64,000 nucleotides of DNA from Ectopseudomonas guguanensis. Lineage in GTDB: Bacteria; Pseudomonadota; Gammaproteobacteria; Pseudomonadales; Pseudomonadaceae. The stretch lies in contig NZ_FNJJ01000002.1 of the NCBI RefSeq assembly GCF_900104265.1, positions 384,344-448,343 of the forward strand, given 5' to 3'. The first letter of the stretch is position 1. Each line of letters opens with the position of its first letter. Below, one piece after another: positions 61,601 through 64,000 of the stretch. The notes beneath the pieces are model-generated. The model saw only the letters and a program-made list of their open reading frames with translations. It did not search any database and was not told the DNA's origin. Made by a program: the position numbers and the translations under genes.

Positions 61601-64000
61601 GGGTGACAACGTCGTTTCGACACCGGTGGTCATCGATGCCGGCATCACCGTGGTGGATAGCGATTCACCGCTGCTCTACGGCGCTACCGTGCAGATAACC
61701 GGCAACTTCCAGAGCGCCGAGGATCTGCTGGGCTTCACCGGCAATCCGGCCACCATGGGCGATATCAGCGGCAGCTACAACAGTGGTACCGGCACCCTGA
61801 CGCTCACCTCCGCGACAGGGGCCAGCGCCGCGCAGTGGCAAGCGGCACTGCGCTCGGTCACCTACAGCAACAGCTCGGACACCCCGGTCACTGCCAGCCG
61901 CACCATCAGCTTCGTCGTCGACGATGGCGAAGCCAGCAGTACTGCAGCCGATCGCACAGTGACCGTGACTCAGACCAACGATGCCCCGATCGTCACCGTG
62001 CCCGGTGGCATCAGCGTGATCGAAGACACCGCCAGCAGCATCACCGGCATCAGCTTCTCCGACGCCGATGCCGGTGCCGGCAGCGTGACCGTGACGCTGT
62101 CGGTGCCCAGTGGCTCGCTGTCGGCCACCTCCGGTGGTGGCATCACGGTCGGCGGCAGCGCCAGCACGCTCACGCTCTCCGGCTCGATCGGCAACATCAA
62201 CGCCTTTATCGCCGGGGGCAATGTCAGCTTCCTGACGGCAGTGGACAACACGGCCAGCGTCACGCTCACCGCCAGCATCAACGACAACGGCCTGTCCGGC
62301 GGTGCGCCGAAGAGCGACAGCGCGACCGTGCTGCTCACAGTGAGCGAGGTGAACGATGCGCCGACCATCAGCGCCCCGGCCTCGATCAATGTCACCGAGG
62401 ACGTGCCACAGCCGCTCACCGGCATCAGCTTCGCCGATGTCGATGCCGGTGCCTCGCCTGTAACGGTCACCCTGCTCGTACCCAGCGGCACCCTGAGCGC
62501 GACGAGCGCCAGCGGCGTCACGGTTGGCGGCTCCGCCAGCAACCTGACCCTGACCGGCAGCCTGAGCGACATCAACGCCTTCATCGCGATGGGCTCAGTG
62601 ACATTCACCACGGCAGCCAACGCCACCGCCAACGTCGTGTTGACCGTCCAAATCAACGACAACGGCAATACCGGCAGCGGTGGAGCGAAGAGCGACAGCA
62701 CGACGCTGACCTTGAACGTGAGCGCGGTAAACGATGCGCCGGTCAACTCGCTACCCGGCGCGCAGAACGTCGATCAGGATGCCAACCTGGTCTTCAGCAC
62801 CGGCAATGGCAACCCGATCAGCATCAGCGACGTGGATGCAGGCTCCAGTCCTGTTCGGGTCACGCTGACAGCCAGCAACGGTGTCCTGACGCTCGGCAGC
62901 ACCGCCGGCCTGTCGTTCACCAGCGGGGACGGCACAGCTGATGCGAGCATGACGTTCACCGGCACCATCGGCGATATCAATAACGCACTGAACGGCCTGA
63001 TCTTCAGCCCTACTGCTGGTTACAACGGGGCGGCCAGCCTGCAGATCACCACCGATGATCTGGGCTCGAGCGGCAGCGGCGGCGCACAGAGCGATACCGA
63101 CACGCTCTCCATCACGGTCAATAGCCTCAACCCGCGGATAACCGATGTCAGCGCCGTCACGGCAAATGGCAGTTACAAGATCGGCGATACCATTACCATC
63201 ACAGCCACCTTCAACCAGGTGGTGACGGTCGATACCAGCGGCGGCGTGCCCACTTTGCTGCTGGAGACTGGTGTGATCGACCGCAACGCCACCTACGTCT
63301 CCGGCTCCGGCAGCAACACGCTGACCTTCAGTTATGTGGTGCAGGCCGGAGACATCAATACGGACCTGGATTACCAGTCCACGACAGCCCTGAGCCTCAA
63401 TGGCTCGACCATCCGTGGCGCGACGGCCAACGATGCCATCCTCACTCTGCCGAGCCCCGGCACTGCGGGCTCCCTGGGTGCCAACAAGGCGCTGGTGGTC
63501 GACGGTGTGCGCCCGGCCGCCACCAGCATCACCCTCAGCGACACGGCCCTGCGCATAGGCGAGACCGCCACCGTAACCGTGACCTTCAACGAAGCCGTGC
63601 TGGGCCTGGACCTCGCCGATTTCAGCGTGGCCAACGGCACGCTCAGCGGGCTGAGCAGCAGTGATGGCGGCTTGACCTGGACTGCAACCTTCACGCCGAG
63701 CAGCAGCATTACCGATGCCAGCAATGTTATTGTCCTCAACAACACCGGCGTCATGGACCTGGCTGGCAACATCGGCAGCGGCACCACCGAGTCGGTCAAC
63801 TATGCCATCGACACCCAGCGCCCGACGGCCACCATCCTGGTCACCGACGCCGCGCTCAAGGCAGGCCAGAGCACGACCGTCACCATCACCTTCAGCGAGG
63901 CGATAACCGGGCTGACCACGGCAGACTTCAGCGTGGCCAACGGCGCGCTCAGCGGACTCAGCTCCAGCGATGGCGGCGTTACCTGGACGGCAACCCTGAC
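58632..64000 (+). CDS. Giant LEPRxLL/DUF4347 repeat adhesin, 3' end outside window
   Basis: An open frame of at least 1789 residues, uninterrupted to the window end. Residues 23-32 are LEPRMMFDGA, the LEPR-type N-terminal motif. No Sec signal is seen. DUF4347 spans about 74-226 (EIVFIDGSVQDHAQLIAG, HIVSHGSLGQITLGTL, DIFLYGCYVG), with His128 and Cys171 arranged like a caspase/CHAT dyad. Then come about seven cadherin/VCBS-like units ending in NDAP (near 60267, 60672, 61110, 61551, 61977, 62352 and 62729), 126-146 residues apart. Last are Ig-like repeats containing DFSVANG and GLTWTATF (63619 and 63928). GGGAG precedes the ATG. Likely a surface or secreted adhesin. The export signal would be downstream. 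Confidence 0.9.
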   Translation, partial: MKSKASTQSPPYAPAGLNWLRALEPRMMFDGAVVATVAEATQHDAAPEADSTGDNQTDTLAAAPAASGDQRQEIVFIDGSVQDHAQLIAGIGEGTEVVLLDGARDGLEQIAQYLDGRSGIDAIHIVSHGSLGQITLGTLTLDQATLSERAATLGAIGRTLTDAGDIFLYGCYVGQTQQGQSFVDEFSRWTGADVAASTDMTSGSQRGGDWDLEYQTGEVLSTLNLATAWSGYAGALVSIPANITIDFSGEGFVESADHGSNVYTKGDIRITYSASNWFQDTDDGQANSPGLFAGAFSGVETITIETISGNEFDFVSFYINAFGGGFASVQGFRDGASTGTQTSGTGFGQANGSFNVTLNNGIFDNVDRVVITSNAGGFFDVFDSFVLNTVPSIAPSLAATGTNPTFTENGSAVDLFSAVTADTNDVGQSFTGATITVSNVSNGAAEVLTIDGTSIGLSNGASGTLSGGGSYSVSVAAGTATVTLSGMTRSNAQMSTLIDGMTYSNSSDNPGSNNRVVTITSISDSGGSNNTAAPNRVSTVTVIAENDAPTLAPANDVTAYTEGGSPAVLSPGITISDPDSTTFQGATVTISDFRAGDVLAVGTPGSFTASYDSNTGVLTLTGPGTLAQLQTALRSVTFSSTSDDPTFGGTDGTRQINFTVTDNGGLSATAVTAQVAITAVNDAPTLSAGPYTWADTNEDTTSAAVTVADLLSSLSASDPDSPSLGLAITASSGNGTWQYSTDGSTWYGVGTVSSGAALLLAPTTLLRFVPDGENGGTATLSFRAWDQSSGSATVGSTRSTADTSSNGGSTAFSSTAAQASLSISSVNDAPVLTPIAPTLNGLTDSQVNWVGQAVSSFASANTSDVDSGALKGIAVTGIDAGNGTWQYSLDAGASWQDMGSVSSSAALLLRSTDRVRFVPDGVNGTTASITYHAWDRTGATNGQQGSKVDASVTGGTSPFSSATDTASITVTAVNDAPIVTTSGGSAAFVEGDNVVSTPVVIDAGITVVDSDSPLLYGATVQITGNFQSAEDLLGFTGNPATMGDISGSYNSGTGTLTLTSATGASAAQWQAALRSVTYSNSSDTPVTASRTISFVVDDGEASSTAADRTVTVTQTNDAPIVTVPGGISVIEDTASSITGISFSDADAGAGSVTVTLSVPSGSLSATSGGGITVGGSASTLTLSGSIGNINAFIAGGNVSFLTAVDNTASVTLTASINDNGLSGGAPKSDSATVLLTVSEVNDAPTISAPASINVTEDVPQPLTGISFADVDAGASPVTVTLLVPSGTLSATSASGVTVGGSASNLTLTGSLSDINAFIAMGSVTFTTAANATANVVLTVQINDNGNTGSGGAKSDSTTLTLNVSAVNDAPVNSLPGAQNVDQDANLVFSTGNGNPISISDVDAGSSPVRVTLTASNGVLTLGSTAGLSFTSGDGTADASMTFTGTIGDINNALNGLIFSPTAGYNGAASLQITTDDLGSSGSGGAQSDTDTLSITVNSLNPRITDVSAVTANGSYKIGDTITITATFNQVVTVDTSGGVPTLLLETGVIDRNATYVSGSGSNTLTFSYVVQAGDINTDLDYQSTTALSLNGSTIRGATANDAILTLPSPGTAGSLGANKALVVDGVRPAATSITLSDTALRIGETATVTVTFNEAVLGLDLADFSVANGTLSGLSSSDGGLTWTATFTPSSSITDASNVIVLNNTGVMDLAGNIGSGTTESVNYAIDTQRPTATILVTDAALKAGQSTTVTITFSEAITGLTTADFSVANGALSGLSSSDGGVTWTATL

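Overview
The window is a gene-dense, high-GC chromosomal segment of a Pseudomonas species. The gene order matches blocks I recall from P. aeruginosa PAO1 (urea transporter and urease near PA4858-PA4873, desB/desC/desT and ureEFG near PA4888-PA4893, azurin and a LOG-family gene near PA4922-PA4923). The many dispersed REP-type palindromes and a resident RAYT gene suggest the P. mendocina/P. pseudoalcaligenes side of the genus. That placement is inference and no search was run. I saw no tRNA, rRNA, CRISPR array, prophage or classical insertion sequence.

Layout. 1-11.3 kb is nitrogen acquisition: the 3' end of a biotin-dependent urea (or guanidine) carboxylase, a GntR regulator, the urtABCDE urea ABC importer, then ureD-ureA-acetyltransferase-ureB-ureC. 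11.3-12.0 kb is a RAYT gene surrounded by its REP palindromes. 12-22.8 kb holds housekeeping and orphan genes: a TraR/DksA zinc finger, oxaloacetate decarboxylase, an orphan GspF, three orphan periplasmic binding proteins, membrane proteins, an Hsp70 relative and small unknowns. 22.9-27.1 kb is a glutamine-synthetase-like/aldehyde dehydrogenase/iron alcohol dehydrogenase set. 27.4-34.4 kb carries an L,D-transpeptidase, a TRAP importer, a hydrolase and an AEC permease. 34.6-35.1 kb is a frameshifted 48-bp-repeat gene. 35.2-38.1 kb is the desB/desC/desT fatty acid desaturation unit with operators. 38.3-40.7 kb is ureE-ureF-ureG-hupE. 40.9-45.6 kb has a phosphodiesterase, a LysE exporter, a LOG protein, DUF808 and azurin, separated by spacers rich in DnaA-box-like sites. 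45.6-52.4 kb is a transglutaminase/ATP-grasp/alpha-E cluster. 52.6-64 kb is an accessory block: three adaptor-type export genes (one with a GAF-like domain, one fused to a PqqD-like domain and an M50 zinc-protease core), a GNAT enzyme, a DUF6916-like protein, a tail-collar protein, and a giant LEPRxLL/DUF4347 surface protein that runs off the end.

How they work together. Urea enters through UrtABCDE and can be hydrolysed by nickel urease, whose accessory genes lie 27 kb away from the structural genes. Both urease gene groups are preceded by strong sigma-54-type -24/-12 elements, so they look co-regulated by nitrogen status. The 52.6-64 kb block is my best candidate for an undescribed system: a dedicated exporter/processor next to a tail-collar protein and a giant protein that has no visible Sec signal and carries a caspase-like His/Cys pattern in its N-terminal domain.
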